Assembly (NCBI GenBank): GCA_965221785.1
Contig: CBDCSR010000002.1
Span: 744,001-808,000, forward strand
Source of the DNA: BD2-11 sp965221785
GTDB lineage: Bacteria > Gemmatimonadota > Gemmatimonadetes > Longimicrobiales > Gaopeijiaceae
DNA length: 64,000 nucleotides
Direction of reading: 5' to 3'
The notes below the pieces were generated by a model. That model saw only the letters and a program-made list of their open reading frames with translations. It was not told where the DNA came from and made no database searches. Positions 7,853 through 17,284 of this stretch are shown here, piece after piece. Both the position numbers and the translations under genes were made by a program. Within the stretch, counting starts at the first letter, position 1; each line of letters opens with the position of its first letter.

Positions 7853-10800
7853 ATGGACGACCTCCGATTCCGAACCCGTCAGGCGTGCTCGCGCTCCGGC
7901 CGCACGTTCTCCCGCTGCTTCCGTGCGCTGTCGGTCTTCGCGGCGCTCGCCGCGCTGCTCCCGCTCGCGCCCGTGGCAGACCCCCACGGCGGTGCGCTCC
8001 ATGCCCAGGAATCCGACACGGACGATCCGGCCGAACTCAACTCCGGCCTGCTGTCGTCGTTCAGGTGGCGGAGCATCGGGCCCGCGGTTGCATCGGGGCG
8101 CATCGCCGACATCGCCATCGACCCGACCGACCGCAGCACCTGGTACGTGGCGGCCTCCTCCGGGAACCTCTGGAAGACCACCAACGCGGGCACCACCTGG
8201 ACGCCCATCTTCGACGACTACGGGTCGTACTCCATCGGGGCGATCGCGCTCGACCCGAACGACCATCTCACCCTCTGGGTGGGTACCGGCGAGAACAACG
8301 GCCAGCGCTCGGTGGGCTACGGCGACGGCGTCTACAAGTCGGTCGACGGGGGGCGCTCGTTCACGAACATGGGACTCGAGACCTCCGAGCACATCGGTAT
8401 GATCGCAGTGCATCCCGACGACTCGCGCACGGTCTTCGTGGCGGCGCAGGGGCCGCTCTGGAACGCGGGCGGGGAGCGCGGGCTCTACCGGACGCGCGAC
8501 GGCGGCGAGAGCTGGGACCTGGTGCTCGAGATCGACGAGCATACGGGGGTGAACGAGGTCTACTTCGACCCGCGCAACCCGGAAGTAATGTACGCGTCCT
8601 CGTGGCAGCGGCGCCGGCACCAGTGGACCATGATCGACGGGGGTCCCGGTTCGGGCATCCACAAGTCAACCGACGGCGGTGAGACGTGGCGGGCCATCAA
8701 CCGCGGGCTCCCCTCGGGGGACAAGGGGCGCATCGGGATGGCGATCTCGCCGATCAACCCGGATGTGCTCTACGCGATCGTCGAGGCGTCGGGGAACGAC
8801 GGCGGGACCTTCCGCTCCGAGAACATGGGCGAGAACTGGAGCCGCACGTCACGCTACCAGTCGACCGCGCCGATGTACTACCACGAACTCTATGCCGACC
8901 CGCATCGCTTCGACCGCATCTATGCCATGGACACGTTCCTGGAGATGTCCGACGACGGCGGCGAGACCTGGAGCCGGCTGCCGACCCAGAGCGTGCACGT
9001 CGACCATCACGCCCTCGCCTTCGACCCGGACGACCCGGAGCATCTGATTCTGGGGAATGACGGAGGACTGTACGAGACCTTCGACTTCGGGGAAAACTGG
9101 AGCCACTTCACCAATCTTCCTCTCACCCAGTACTACAAGGTCGCGACCTCCAACGACGAGCCCTTCTATTACGTCTATGGCGGGACGCAGGACAACAATA
9201 CCATGGGCGGGCCGTCGCAGACGCTGGGGGGCGGCATCCGCAATTCGGACTGGTATGTGACGCTGGGGGGCGACGGCTTCGATCCGGTAGTGGATCCCGA
9301 GAACCCCGACATCATCTATTCACAGCTGCAGCACGGGGTGCTGTCGCGCTTCGACCGGGGGAGCAAGGAGCGGCTGGACATCCAGCCCCAGGCCGACCCC
9401 GGCGGGCCGGCGCTGCGCTGGTACTGGGATGCGGGGCTGATCATGTCGCCGCACGACAATCACCGGCTCTATTTCGGGGCCCAGATCCTCTTCCGGAGCG
9501 ACGACCAGGGCTCGAGCTGGCGCGCGATCTCCGGGGATCTGTCGCGCGACATCGACCGCAACCAGCTGGAAGTGATGGGGCGCGTGTGGAGCGTCGACGC
9601 CGTGGGCAAGAACCGGTCGACGTCGGTGTTCGGGCACATCGTGGCCATCTCCGAGTCCCCGCTGGTCGAGGGACTCATCTATGTGGGCACGGACGACGGA
9701 CTGGTGCAGGTCACCGAGGACGGGGGCGAGACCTGGCGCGAGATCGCGAGCCTGCCGGGCGTGCCGGACACGAGCTTCGTGCACGATGTGGAGGCCTCCC
9801 TGCACGATCCCGACGCCGTCTTCGCGGTGGTGAACAACTTCAAGCGCGGCGATTTCCGGCCCTATGTCCTGAAGTCCGAGGACCGCGGGCGCAACTGGAC
9901 CGCGATCACCGGCGGGCTGCCTGACAACAGCCCGTCCTTCTCCATCGTTCAGGATCATGTCGAGCCCGACCTGCTTTTCCTGGGGGCGGAATTCGGGGCT
10001 TTCGTATCGGTGGACGGGGGCGAGTCGTGGATGGAGTTCGACAGCGGGCTGCCCACGATCCCCGTGCGCGACCTGGAGATCCAGCAGCGGGAGGGCGACC
10101 TGGTGGCGGCGACCTTCGGCCGCAGCTTCTACGTCATCGACGACTATACGCCGCTGCGCGAGCTGGCGCGGGGGTCGCAGCCCATCCTCGCTTCCGCGGG
10201 TCACCTTTTCGAGGTGGCCGATGGCGACATGTACGTGCCCTGGAACCCGGGCGGGGCCAACGGCGCCGATTTCTATGCGGCTGACAATCCGGAGCTGGGC
10301 GTGACCTTCACATACTGGGTCGGCGAGACGCTACGCACACGGCGGGCCGAGAGGCAGGCCGAGGAGCGGCGGGCCGCGGGCCAGGGCGAGGACACCCCGT
10401 ATCCGTCGTGGGAAGAACTGATCGAGGAGGACCGCGAGGAGGCGCCCCGCGTGTACCTGACCGTGCGCGACGAGGGCGGGCAGGTGGTGAACGTGGTCAG
10501 CGGCTCGACGTCGCGGGGCGTCCACCGTGCGGTCTGGAACTACCGCTACCCCGCGTACACGCCCGTCACCGGCGGAGGTGGAGGAGGCGGTGGTTTCGGC
10601 GGCTTCGGGGGCGGCAACGGGCCCATGGCGCTCCCAGGCAGCTACACGGTTTCCCTGGCGCAGCGGGTGGACGGCGAGGTGACCGAGCTGGGCGGCCCCG
10701 TCCCCTTCGAGATCGCCCCGCTGACCAGGCCCGCCATCGCGGCCCAGGACCGGGCGGTCGTGCTCGCCTTCCAGCGCGAGACCGGCGAGCTCCTGCGCGC

Positions 10801-11230
10801 CGTCACCGGTTCGCAGCGCGCGGCCGCCGGAGCCGCCCAGCGAATCGGCACGGTCCAGCAGGCGCTCGAGCGCTGGCCCGCCGCGCCGGCCGGGCTCATG
10901 GGGGAGGCGCGCGCGCTGGAGCTCCGCCTGCTCGACCTGCGCGAAGCGCTCGATGGCTCGCGCACCCGCACCTCGCGCGCTGAGCCCGACCTGCCGGGAA
11001 TCGCCGGGCGGGTCAACCAGGTCGTGCGCGGACACTGGAACGGCACTCACGGACCCACGGGCACCCACCGGGAGCAGTACCGCGTCGCGCGCGAGGCGTT
11101 CAGCGCCATGTATCCCGAACTGCAGCGGCTGGTGGAGACCGACCTGCCCGCGCTGGAGGGGCGGCTGGAGGAGGCGGGCGTGCCGTGGACCACCGGACGC
11201 GCGCTGCCGAGCTGGCCGCCGGGAGGTTAG
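7853..11230 (+). CDS. Very large secreted VPS10/BNR-repeat protein (sialidase-like propeller)
   Basis: From the ATG at 7853 the product has 1125 aa, with a long signal peptide ending GALHAQ. Repeated Asp-box (BNR) motifs cover roughly residues 60-760: STDGGETWR, TRDGGESWD, SDDGGETWS, TEDGGETWR, SVDGGESWM and variants such as TTNAGTTWT. These form sortilin/VPS10-type ten-bladed propellers. A Gly-rich linker lies near residue 907 (a run of seven Gly, then FGGFGG), followed by a helical C-terminal domain. Such 'glycosyl hydrolase' annotations in Gemmatimonadota and Bacteroidota rest only on the propeller fold. No catalytic triad is evident, so an enzymatic role is unproven. An upstream frame extension to 7547 runs across the divergent promoter region and is not credible. 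Confidence 0.93.
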   Translation: MDDLRFRTRQACSRSGRTFSRCFRALSVFAALAALLPLAPVADPHGGALHAQESDTDDPAELNSGLLSSFRWRSIGPAVASGRIADIAIDPTDRSTWYVAASSGNLWKTTNAGTTWTPIFDDYGSYSIGAIALDPNDHLTLWVGTGENNGQRSVGYGDGVYKSVDGGRSFTNMGLETSEHIGMIAVHPDDSRTVFVAAQGPLWNAGGERGLYRTRDGGESWDLVLEIDEHTGVNEVYFDPRNPEVMYASSWQRRRHQWTMIDGGPGSGIHKSTDGGETWRAINRGLPSGDKGRIGMAISPINPDVLYAIVEASGNDGGTFRSENMGENWSRTSRYQSTAPMYYHELYADPHRFDRIYAMDTFLEMSDDGGETWSRLPTQSVHVDHHALAFDPDDPEHLILGNDGGLYETFDFGENWSHFTNLPLTQYYKVATSNDEPFYYVYGGTQDNNTMGGPSQTLGGGIRNSDWYVTLGGDGFDPVVDPENPDIIYSQLQHGVLSRFDRGSKERLDIQPQADPGGPALRWYWDAGLIMSPHDNHRLYFGAQILFRSDDQGSSWRAISGDLSRDIDRNQLEVMGRVWSVDAVGKNRSTSVFGHIVAISESPLVEGLIYVGTDDGLVQVTEDGGETWREIASLPGVPDTSFVHDVEASLHDPDAVFAVVNNFKRGDFRPYVLKSEDRGRNWTAITGGLPDNSPSFSIVQDHVEPDLLFLGAEFGAFVSVDGGESWMEFDSGLPTIPVRDLEIQQREGDLVAATFGRSFYVIDDYTPLRELARGSQPILASAGHLFEVADGDMYVPWNPGGANGADFYAADNPELGVTFTYWVGETLRTRRAERQAEERRAAGQGEDTPYPSWEELIEEDREEAPRVYLTVRDEGGQVVNVVSGSTSRGVHRAVWNYRYPAYTPVTGGGGGGGGFGGFGGGNGPMALPGSYTVSLAQRVDGEVTELGGPVPFEIAPLTRPAIAAQDRAVVLAFQRETGELLRAVTGSQRAAAGAAQRIGTVQQALERWPAAPAGLMGEARALELRLLDLREALDGSRTRTSRAEPDLPGIAGRVNQVVRGHWNGTHGPTGTHREQYRVAREAFSAMYPELQRLVETDLPALEGRLEEAGVPWTTGRALPSWPPGG

Positions 11231-11237
11231 ATCTCCC

Positions 11238-12884
11238 TCAGCCGATCATTTGCCGGCTCCCCGAACCGCGCTTCTTCAGGAGCGCGACCGCGACCGCGCG
11301 CGCGTCGTCGAGCGTCCTCACGACCTGCTTCCTGGGCACGCCGCCCAGGATATCCAGAGTCCTGAGCGTCTCGGCCGGCTTGCCCGAGAGGCCCATCACG
11401 ATGACCTCGGTCTTCTCGCGCTCGGCAACGTCCAGGAGCTGCAGGATGAGCATGGCCGCGCTGTCGTCGAGGTAGGACACGTTGGTGAAGTCGAAGATGG
11501 TGACTTCATGCTCCTTGATGTCCCCACCGATCACCGCGACCAGCTTGTGTGCCGACGCGACCGTGAAGCTTCCCTTCAGGGCGACCAGGCCGACCCGGGC
11601 CGAGTACCAGTCCATGACCGACGGATCCTCGTGCTCGGCGAAGAACATCTGATCGAGGAGGGGCACGGACACCACGCTGTCCAGCTCCAGGCTCTCCAGT
11701 TGCTGTGAATGGGCCATTCCGGCCACGATGAGCCCGATCGCGACGCCGGTCATCAGGTCGACGAACACCGTCAGCCCCAGCGTGACCAGCATGACGATCA
11801 TGTGCTCGCGCCGGAGGTGGTGGATGCGCGCGAGCATGCGCCAGTCGATGATGTCCCATCCCACCTTGATCAGGATGGCGGCGAGGACGGCGTGGGGAAT
11901 CGGCTCCACGAACTGGCCCAGTCCCAGAAGAAGACCCAGGACCAGCGCCGCCCGCAAGGCGCCGGACACCGGGGTGCTGCCCCCGGCCCGGATGTTGACC
12001 ACGGTGCCCATGGTCGCTCCGGCGCCCGGCAGCCCGCCGATGAGCCCGGAGGCGATGTTGCCGATGCCCTGCCCGACCAGTTCCCGGTTGGCCTCGTGGC
12101 GGGTGCCGGTTATCGAGTCGGCGACCAGCGATGTCAGGAGGCTGTCCACCGAGCCCAGGATCGCGAGGATGAGCGCCGGCTGCACCGCGCTCACCAGAAA
12201 GCCCAGGGATGGCGTGGTGAACTGAAGGGTCGGCAGGCCCGTCGGGATCTCGCCGATGACCGGGATGCCTCCCAGCCACAGGACTCCCGCGGTGGTTCCC
12301 ACGACCAGCGCGACCAGCGGGGACGGGATCAGCTTCGCGTAGCGCTTCGGCCACGCCAGGCTGGCTGCCAGCGTGAGAACCCCGATCGCCACGGCCGTCG
12401 AGTTCGCGGTCGCGAGGGCCTCCGGCATCGCCCGCAACGCGCCCATCGGCCCGCCGGCAGCCGGGGGCAGCCCGAGGAACGGCATGCTCTGAATCAGCAT
12501 GATGATGATGCCGATCCCGGACATGAAGCCGGACACCACCACCGCCGGCGTATAGGCCACGAAGCGCCCGATCCTGAGCACGCCCATGGCGATCTGCAGC
12601 AGCCCCGCCATGATCACGACGATCATGGCCTCCGCGAGCGTGGCGGAGTGCGTAGTGAGGATCGCCGCCATGGCGACGGTCATGGGCGCGGTGGGACCGG
12701 AGATCTGCGAGCGCGTGCCGCCGAACACCGCCGCGAAGAAGCCCACCGCGATCGCGCTGTAGAGGCCCGCGGCCGCTCCCAGCCCCGAAGCCACACCGAA
12801 GGCCAGCGCAACCGGAAGCGCCACGATGGCGGAGGTGACCCCACCGAAGAAATCGCCGCGCAGCCTGTGATAGTCGTATCTCAT
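11238..12884 (-). CDS. SulP-family anion transporter with STAS domain
   Basis: The 548-aa product begins with the SulP transmembrane core (about residues 10-400: FFGGVTSAIVALPVALAFG, ISGPTAPMTVAMAAI, GLIGGLPGAGATMGTVVNI). A C-terminal STAS domain follows (about 405-540), with TIFDFTNVSYLDDSAAMLIL. SulP proteins move sulfate, bicarbonate or dicarboxylates across the inner membrane, and STAS regulates them. The substrate is not decidable here. The start overlaps the recQ stop by 4 bp. The stop is 7 bp from the convergent VPS10-like gene. Confidence 0.95.
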   Translation of the reverse strand: MRYDYHRLRGDFFGGVTSAIVALPVALAFGVASGLGAAAGLYSAIAVGFFAAVFGGTRSQISGPTAPMTVAMAAILTTHSATLAEAMIVVIMAGLLQIAMGVLRIGRFVAYTPAVVVSGFMSGIGIIIMLIQSMPFLGLPPAAGGPMGALRAMPEALATANSTAVAIGVLTLAASLAWPKRYAKLIPSPLVALVVGTTAGVLWLGGIPVIGEIPTGLPTLQFTTPSLGFLVSAVQPALILAILGSVDSLLTSLVADSITGTRHEANRELVGQGIGNIASGLIGGLPGAGATMGTVVNIRAGGSTPVSGALRAALVLGLLLGLGQFVEPIPHAVLAAILIKVGWDIIDWRMLARIHHLRREHMIVMLVTLGLTVFVDLMTGVAIGLIVAGMAHSQQLESLELDSVVSVPLLDQMFFAEHEDPSVMDWYSARVGLVALKGSFTVASAHKLVAVIGGDIKEHEVTIFDFTNVSYLDDSAAMLILQLLDVAEREKTEVIVMGLSGKPAETLRTLDILGGVPRKQVVRTLDDARAVAVALLKKRGSGSRQMIG

Positions 12885-14707
12885 GCCGCCCCTCGTTCGG
12901 CCTTCGCGATCACGCCCAGGAAGTCTTCACCGTAACGCTCCAGTTTGGTTTCGCCCACCCCCGTAATACCAGCCAGTTCCTCCAGCGTGTCCGGCCGGCG
13001 CTCGACCATCTCGCGCAGGGTGGCGTCGTGGAAGATGACGTACGGCGGCACGCCCTGCGCGCGCGCAAGCTCCAGCCGATGGGCGCGCAGCGCCTCCCAC
13101 AGCTCCTCATCCCATGTCGCGGGATCGGGGGGTGGTTGCTCGGCCCGGGGCTTGCGCTTGCGCGCGGCAGCCGGCGGGCGCGCGTCCCGCCTCATGTGCA
13201 CCGGCGTCTCGCCCCTCAGCACGGGCCAGCTCTCGTCCGTGAGCCGGATCGAGCCGAATCCCTCCATGTCGACCCAGAGGAATCCGCGGGCGACCAGCTG
13301 GCGGAACACCGAGCGCCACTCGTAGGGGCTGAGATCGGCGCCCACCCCATGGGTCGGGATGCGGTCGTGCCCGAAGCGCTGGATACGGTCCGTTTCCCTG
13401 CCCCGCAGGACATCGATGAGATACGCGGCTCCAAACCGCTGCCCGGTGCGATACACGCACGACATCGCTTTCTGGGACGCCTCGGTCGCATCCCAGGAAT
13501 CGACGGGCGTCAGGCAGTTGTCGCAGTTGCCGCAGGGCTCGGGCAGGGTCTCGCCGAAGTAGGCGAGCAGAGTCTGGCGGCGGCAGGTGGTAAGCTCGCA
13601 GTAGCCCAGCATCGCATCCAGCTTGCGCACCTCCAGTCGCTTGCGCGCCTCGCCCGCGTCCGATCCCTCCACCATGCTGCGCAGGGTCACGACCTCCTGC
13701 AGCCCGTACACCATCCACGCGCTGGCCGGGAGCCCGTCGCGTCCCCCCCGTCCCGTCTCCTGATAATAGGCCTCGATGCTCTTCGGCAGATCGAGATGTG
13801 CCACGAAGCGCACGTTGGACTTGTCGATGCCCATGCCGAAGGCGATGGTCGCCACCATGACCACGCCCTCCTCGCGCTGGAAGCGGTCCTGGTTGCGCCG
13901 CCGCTCGGCAGCCCCGAGCCCCGCGTGGTACGGGAGGGCGTTCACGCCCTCGCCCTGAAGCCATTCCGCGGTGGCGTCCACCTTCTTGCGCGAGAGGCAG
14001 TAGACGATGCCCGCGTCGCCCCGGTGATGCTGGTCGAGGAAACGCCGGAACTGGGCGCGCGCATTGTTCTTCGGGACCACGCTGTAGCGGATGTTGGGGC
14101 GGTCGAAGCTACTCACGAAGACGGGAGCGTCCCGGAGCCCGAGGCGGTCGACGATCTCGCGCCGGGTGAGCTCGTCGGCGGTGGCGGTGAGCGCGATGCG
14201 GGGCACGTCCGGAAAGTGCTCGCGCAGCGCGGAGAGCTGGAGGTACTCGGGGCGAAAATCGTGTCCCCACTGCGACACGCAGTGCGCCTCGTCGATGGCG
14301 AAAAGGGACAGGCGGGCCTGGGCCAGGAGGTTCAGCGTGCGCTCACCGAGCAGGCGTTCGGGGGCGACGTAGAGCAGATCCAGCTGCCCCGAGCGCACGC
14401 CGGCTTCCGCGTCCAGCACCTCCCTGTACGAGATGGACGAGTTCAGGCAGGCGGCGCGCACCCCCAACTGTCGGAGCGCCTCGACCTGGTCGCGCATCAG
14501 GGCGATGAGGGGCGAGACCACCACTCCCGTGCCCTCGCGCACGATGCCGGGAATCTGGTAGCAGAGCGATTTACCCCCGCCGGTGGGCATGAGCACCAGG
14601 CAGTCGCCCCCGTCCACCATGTGGCGGATGACTTCCTCCTGCTGTCCCCGGAACCCGGAGTAGCCGAAGGTGCGCGCGAGGACGCTGCGGATCATCCCTG
14701 CGCTCAC
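12881..14707 (-). CDS. recQ: ATP-dependent DNA helicase RecQ
   Basis: The 608-aa length is standard for RecQ. Visible in order: FRGQQEEVIRHMVDG (motif 0), MPTGGGKSLCYQ (Walker A), FAIDEAHCVSQWGHDFRPEY (DEAH plus aromatic loop), ALTATADE, SFDRPNIRYSV, the QETGRGGRDG arginine-finger motif, and the zinc-binding cysteines CELTTCRR with CGNCDNC. The winged helix follows, and a C-terminal HRDC domain ends ITGVGETKLERYGEDFL. RecQ unwinds branched DNA during recombination and fork repair. It sits between an amidase (33-bp gap) and a SulP transporter (4-bp overlap), an unusual neighbourhood that suggests a long mixed transcript. Confidence 0.97.
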   Translation of the reverse strand: MSAGMIRSVLARTFGYSGFRGQQEEVIRHMVDGGDCLVLMPTGGGKSLCYQIPGIVREGTGVVVSPLIALMRDQVEALRQLGVRAACLNSSISYREVLDAEAGVRSGQLDLLYVAPERLLGERTLNLLAQARLSLFAIDEAHCVSQWGHDFRPEYLQLSALREHFPDVPRIALTATADELTRREIVDRLGLRDAPVFVSSFDRPNIRYSVVPKNNARAQFRRFLDQHHRGDAGIVYCLSRKKVDATAEWLQGEGVNALPYHAGLGAAERRRNQDRFQREEGVVMVATIAFGMGIDKSNVRFVAHLDLPKSIEAYYQETGRGGRDGLPASAWMVYGLQEVVTLRSMVEGSDAGEARKRLEVRKLDAMLGYCELTTCRRQTLLAYFGETLPEPCGNCDNCLTPVDSWDATEASQKAMSCVYRTGQRFGAAYLIDVLRGRETDRIQRFGHDRIPTHGVGADLSPYEWRSVFRQLVARGFLWVDMEGFGSIRLTDESWPVLRGETPVHMRRDARPPAAARKRKPRAEQPPPDPATWDEELWEALRAHRLELARAQGVPPYVIFHDATLREMVERRPDTLEELAGITGVGETKLERYGEDFLGVIAKAERGAA

Positions 14708-14740
14708 CTCAGCATGACCAACCGAACGATCCGGCCCGGG

Positions 14741-16312
14741 TCAGGGATGGCCGAGTTCCGGGAACCCCGGGGGCGGGCGCCGATGGCGCGTCCCCTGCTC
14801 GTACGCGAAGGCGAGGCGGAAGAGCAGGCCCTCGTCCCAGGGGCGCGCCAGGATCTGTAGTCCGGCGGGGTGCGTGCCCTCGGTGAATCCCATGGGCACC
14901 GTGATGGCGGGCATCCCGGTCGCGGGCGCGACGCGCTGGCTGTTGTCGCCGCTGTACTCGTCGTTGCCGCGGTCGATGTGCGCGGGCGGGCTCAGCCAGG
15001 TGGGATAGACAACGGCGTCCACCCCGGCGGCATCCATGGCCTCGGTCAGGTCGGCCAGGTAGCCCTGCCGCTGCTCGTTGTCGAGGTAGTCCGGGCAGGG
15101 CGGATCCCACTCGGCCGGGGGGACGTCCAGCGGCATGCCCTCCGAACGTCGCAGACCGCTCTCCGCGTCGCCCCCGAATTCGCCCGTTTCGAGCACGGCC
15201 AGCACGTCGGTGAACGGGGCCGCGTCTCCCAGCGACTGCAGGTAGACATGCATGTCGTAGCGGAAGCGGCGGCACGACATGCCCTCGCGCTCCAGCTGCG
15301 CCTGCACGTCGAAGCCGAGCGGGTCGACGATCTCGGCGCCGAGCCCGGCCAATTCCTGCAGGGCGGTCTCGAAGACGGCGACGACCTCCTCGTCCGCGTC
15401 TTCGGTGTCGACCAGGGCCCGCAGGACCCCGATGCGCGCACCGTCGAGGCCGTTCGGGTCGAGGAAGCCGGTGTAGTCGTCCTCCTTGCGCCCCCGTCCC
15501 GCCTCCGTGTAGGGATCGGCCGGGTCGTAGCCCGCCACCACGTTGAAGAGCCGGGCCACTTCCTCCACGGTGCGCCCCATGGGACCGGCGATGTCGCGGT
15601 CGAAGGCGAGCGGCACAACGCCGTCCCGGCTGGTGAGGCCGATGGTCGAGCGGATGCCCACCAGCGCCAGGCGCGAGGAGGGGCCGCGGATGGAGTTGCC
15701 GGTATCGCTCCCGAGCCCGATCAGGCCGAAGCTGGCCGCGACCCCCGAGGCGGTGCCCCCGCTCGACCCGGCCGGAACCCGGTCCAGTGCGTAGGCGTTG
15801 CGGGTGGTGTCGAACGACGAGCTCACCGACTGGCGCGGGCTGAAGGCCCACTCGGCCATGTTGGTCTTGGCCACCACGATGGCGCCCTCCTCGCGGATGC
15901 GGCGCACCATGAAGGCGTCGTCGGGCGGCACGCTTTCGGCGAGCCCGATCGAGCCGGCCGTGGTCACCATGTCGTGGGTGTCGAAGTTGTCCTTCACCAG
16001 GACGGGCACGCAGAAGAGGGGGCCCGGCTCCTCGCCGGCGGCGAGCGCCGCGTCCAGTTCGTCGGCGCGGTTGAGGGCGGCGGGGTTCACCACCGTAATC
16101 GCGTTGATGCGCTCCTCGTAGGCTTCGATCCGGTCGAGGTGCGCCTGCACCACCAGGCGGCAGGTGGTCGCGCCCGAGAGGATCGCCTCCTGCACCCCCG
16201 AGATGGTGGCTTCCACCACGTCGATGGGGGCGGGGGCGGGGGCATCGCAGGTGGTTCCGGCCAGTGCGGCCGCCAGTGCGGCGGCCTTGGCGTATGATCG
16301 TCGAGCCATCAC
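14741..16312 (-). CDS. Exported amidase-signature hydrolase
   Basis: The 523-aa product has an N-terminal hydrophobic export signal (AAALAAALAGTTCDAP). The amidase-signature core follows, with its catalytic trio: Lys in PVLVKDNFDT, the cis-Ser in PAGSSGGTASG, and the nucleophilic Ser in GSDTGNSIRGPSS. The family hydrolyses amides (peptide, aryl or fatty amides); the substrate is unknown. The start overlaps the upstream Gfo/Idh/MocA gene by 4 bp, so it belongs to the RidA/oxidoreductase unit. That points to catabolism of an amide or imine compound (inference). A related enzyme lies at 35910-37586, but the two differ in signal peptide type. Confidence 0.95.
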   Translation of the reverse strand: MMARRSYAKAAALAAALAGTTCDAPAPAPIDVVEATISGVQEAILSGATTCRLVVQAHLDRIEAYEERINAITVVNPAALNRADELDAALAAGEEPGPLFCVPVLVKDNFDTHDMVTTAGSIGLAESVPPDDAFMVRRIREEGAIVVAKTNMAEWAFSPRQSVSSSFDTTRNAYALDRVPAGSSGGTASGVAASFGLIGLGSDTGNSIRGPSSRLALVGIRSTIGLTSRDGVVPLAFDRDIAGPMGRTVEEVARLFNVVAGYDPADPYTEAGRGRKEDDYTGFLDPNGLDGARIGVLRALVDTEDADEEVVAVFETALQELAGLGAEIVDPLGFDVQAQLEREGMSCRRFRYDMHVYLQSLGDAAPFTDVLAVLETGEFGGDAESGLRRSEGMPLDVPPAEWDPPCPDYLDNEQRQGYLADLTEAMDAAGVDAVVYPTWLSPPAHIDRGNDEYSGDNSQRVAPATGMPAITVPMGFTEGTHPAGLQILARPWDEGLLFRLAFAYEQGTRHRRPPPGFPELGHP

Positions 16313-17283
16313 TTGATCTCCTCCAGCACTTCCACGTTGCGCAGACCCTCGCGCGCGTCGACCGCCGGGGGGCGCCCGTTGCGCACCGCCGCGGCGAAGT
16401 CCGCCAGCTCGCCCACGTAGGGATTCTGGACCACGTAGGGCACCATCCCGGCCCTGGTGAAGACCGTCCCCGCGCCCCGCGGCCCCAGGGTGTGGTTGCC
16501 GATGACGTATCCCTGATCGCCGTAGACCTCGACGCGCGAGGGCGACTCGAACTGCACCGAGGAGCAGAACTCCGCGGTGGCCCCCGACTCGAAGGTCAGC
16601 GCCACCAGCGCGGTCTCGTCACGGGGCCCGCCCCACACCGCGTTGCTCGTGGCAGAGCGCACCTCCACAACCTCGCCGCAGCCCGGCACCATGAACCAGC
16701 GGATCATGTCCAGGCAGTGGGTGCCCACCCCGGCGAGGCTCCACCAGCGGCCCACATCCGACCCCGCGCGCCAGTTGGAGTCGTCGGGCGCGGGCCAGGT
16801 CCATTGCACCCGCATGTGCCGCAGTTCCCCGAGCGCCCCTCCCCTGATGAGACGCTCCATGGCTCGATGGCCCCCGTGCCAGCGCAGATGGTAGGCGACT
16901 CCCACGGTGACGCCCGCGGCCGCGGCGGCCTCCACCACCCGGCGCCCGTCGGCCGAGGAGGTCACCATCGGCTTCTCCACGAAGACATGCTTGCCCGCCG
17001 CGATGGCCGCCAGCGCCTGGTCGGCGTGCAACGCGTCCGGCGTGGCGACCAGCACGGCGTCGAGTCCCGGATCGGCCAGCATTTCGTCCAGGCGGTCGTA
17101 GCCCGGTTCCCGCGACCTCGCCCGATGGCGTCGCGCAAAGTCGGCGGCCCGCCCGCGGTCCCGGCTCAGCACGCTCCACAGACGAAGCCCGGAGGCCGAG
17201 GCCAGAGCCGGGGCCAGCTGGGTCTCGGAGATGCGCCCGGTTCCCAGCAGCGCCACGCTGAGGGGCTTCGGCTTCATGCCCAT
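16309..17283 (-). CDS. Gfo/Idh/MocA-family NAD(P)-dependent oxidoreductase
   Basis: The 324-aa product has an N-terminal Rossmann fold (SVALLGTGRISETQLAPAL, a G-x-G-x-I dinucleotide motif) and the family signature FVEKPMVTSS near residue 100. The alpha/beta substrate domain follows, with GVAYHLRWHGGHRAMERLI and VGTHCLDMIRWF. It has no export signal, so the enzyme is cytoplasmic. The family oxidises or reduces sugars, inositols and related alcohols. It starts 1 bp after the RidA-like stop and overlaps the amidase by 4 bp. The genomic unit suggests a small-molecule catabolic pathway whose substrate is not identifiable here. Confidence 0.95.
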   Translation of the reverse strand: MGMKPKPLSVALLGTGRISETQLAPALASASGLRLWSVLSRDRGRAADFARRHRARSREPGYDRLDEMLADPGLDAVLVATPDALHADQALAAIAAGKHVFVEKPMVTSSADGRRVVEAAAAAGVTVGVAYHLRWHGGHRAMERLIRGGALGELRHMRVQWTWPAPDDSNWRAGSDVGRWWSLAGVGTHCLDMIRWFMVPGCGEVVEVRSATSNAVWGGPRDETALVALTFESGATAEFCSSVQFESPSRVEVYGDQGYVIGNHTLGPRGAGTVFTRAGMVPYVVQNPYVGELADFAAAVRNGRPPAVDAREGLRNVEVLEEIK

Positions 17284-17284
17284 G

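Noticed and set aside
11221..11237. Small hairpin GGGAG...CTCCC between the convergent VPS10-like and SulP genes
   Set aside because: Only five base pairs and no T run; too weak to call a terminator.
13028..14860. 610-codon plus-strand frame opposite recQ
   Set aside because: recQ carries every helicase motif on the minus strand; the long frame is a GC-rich shadow.
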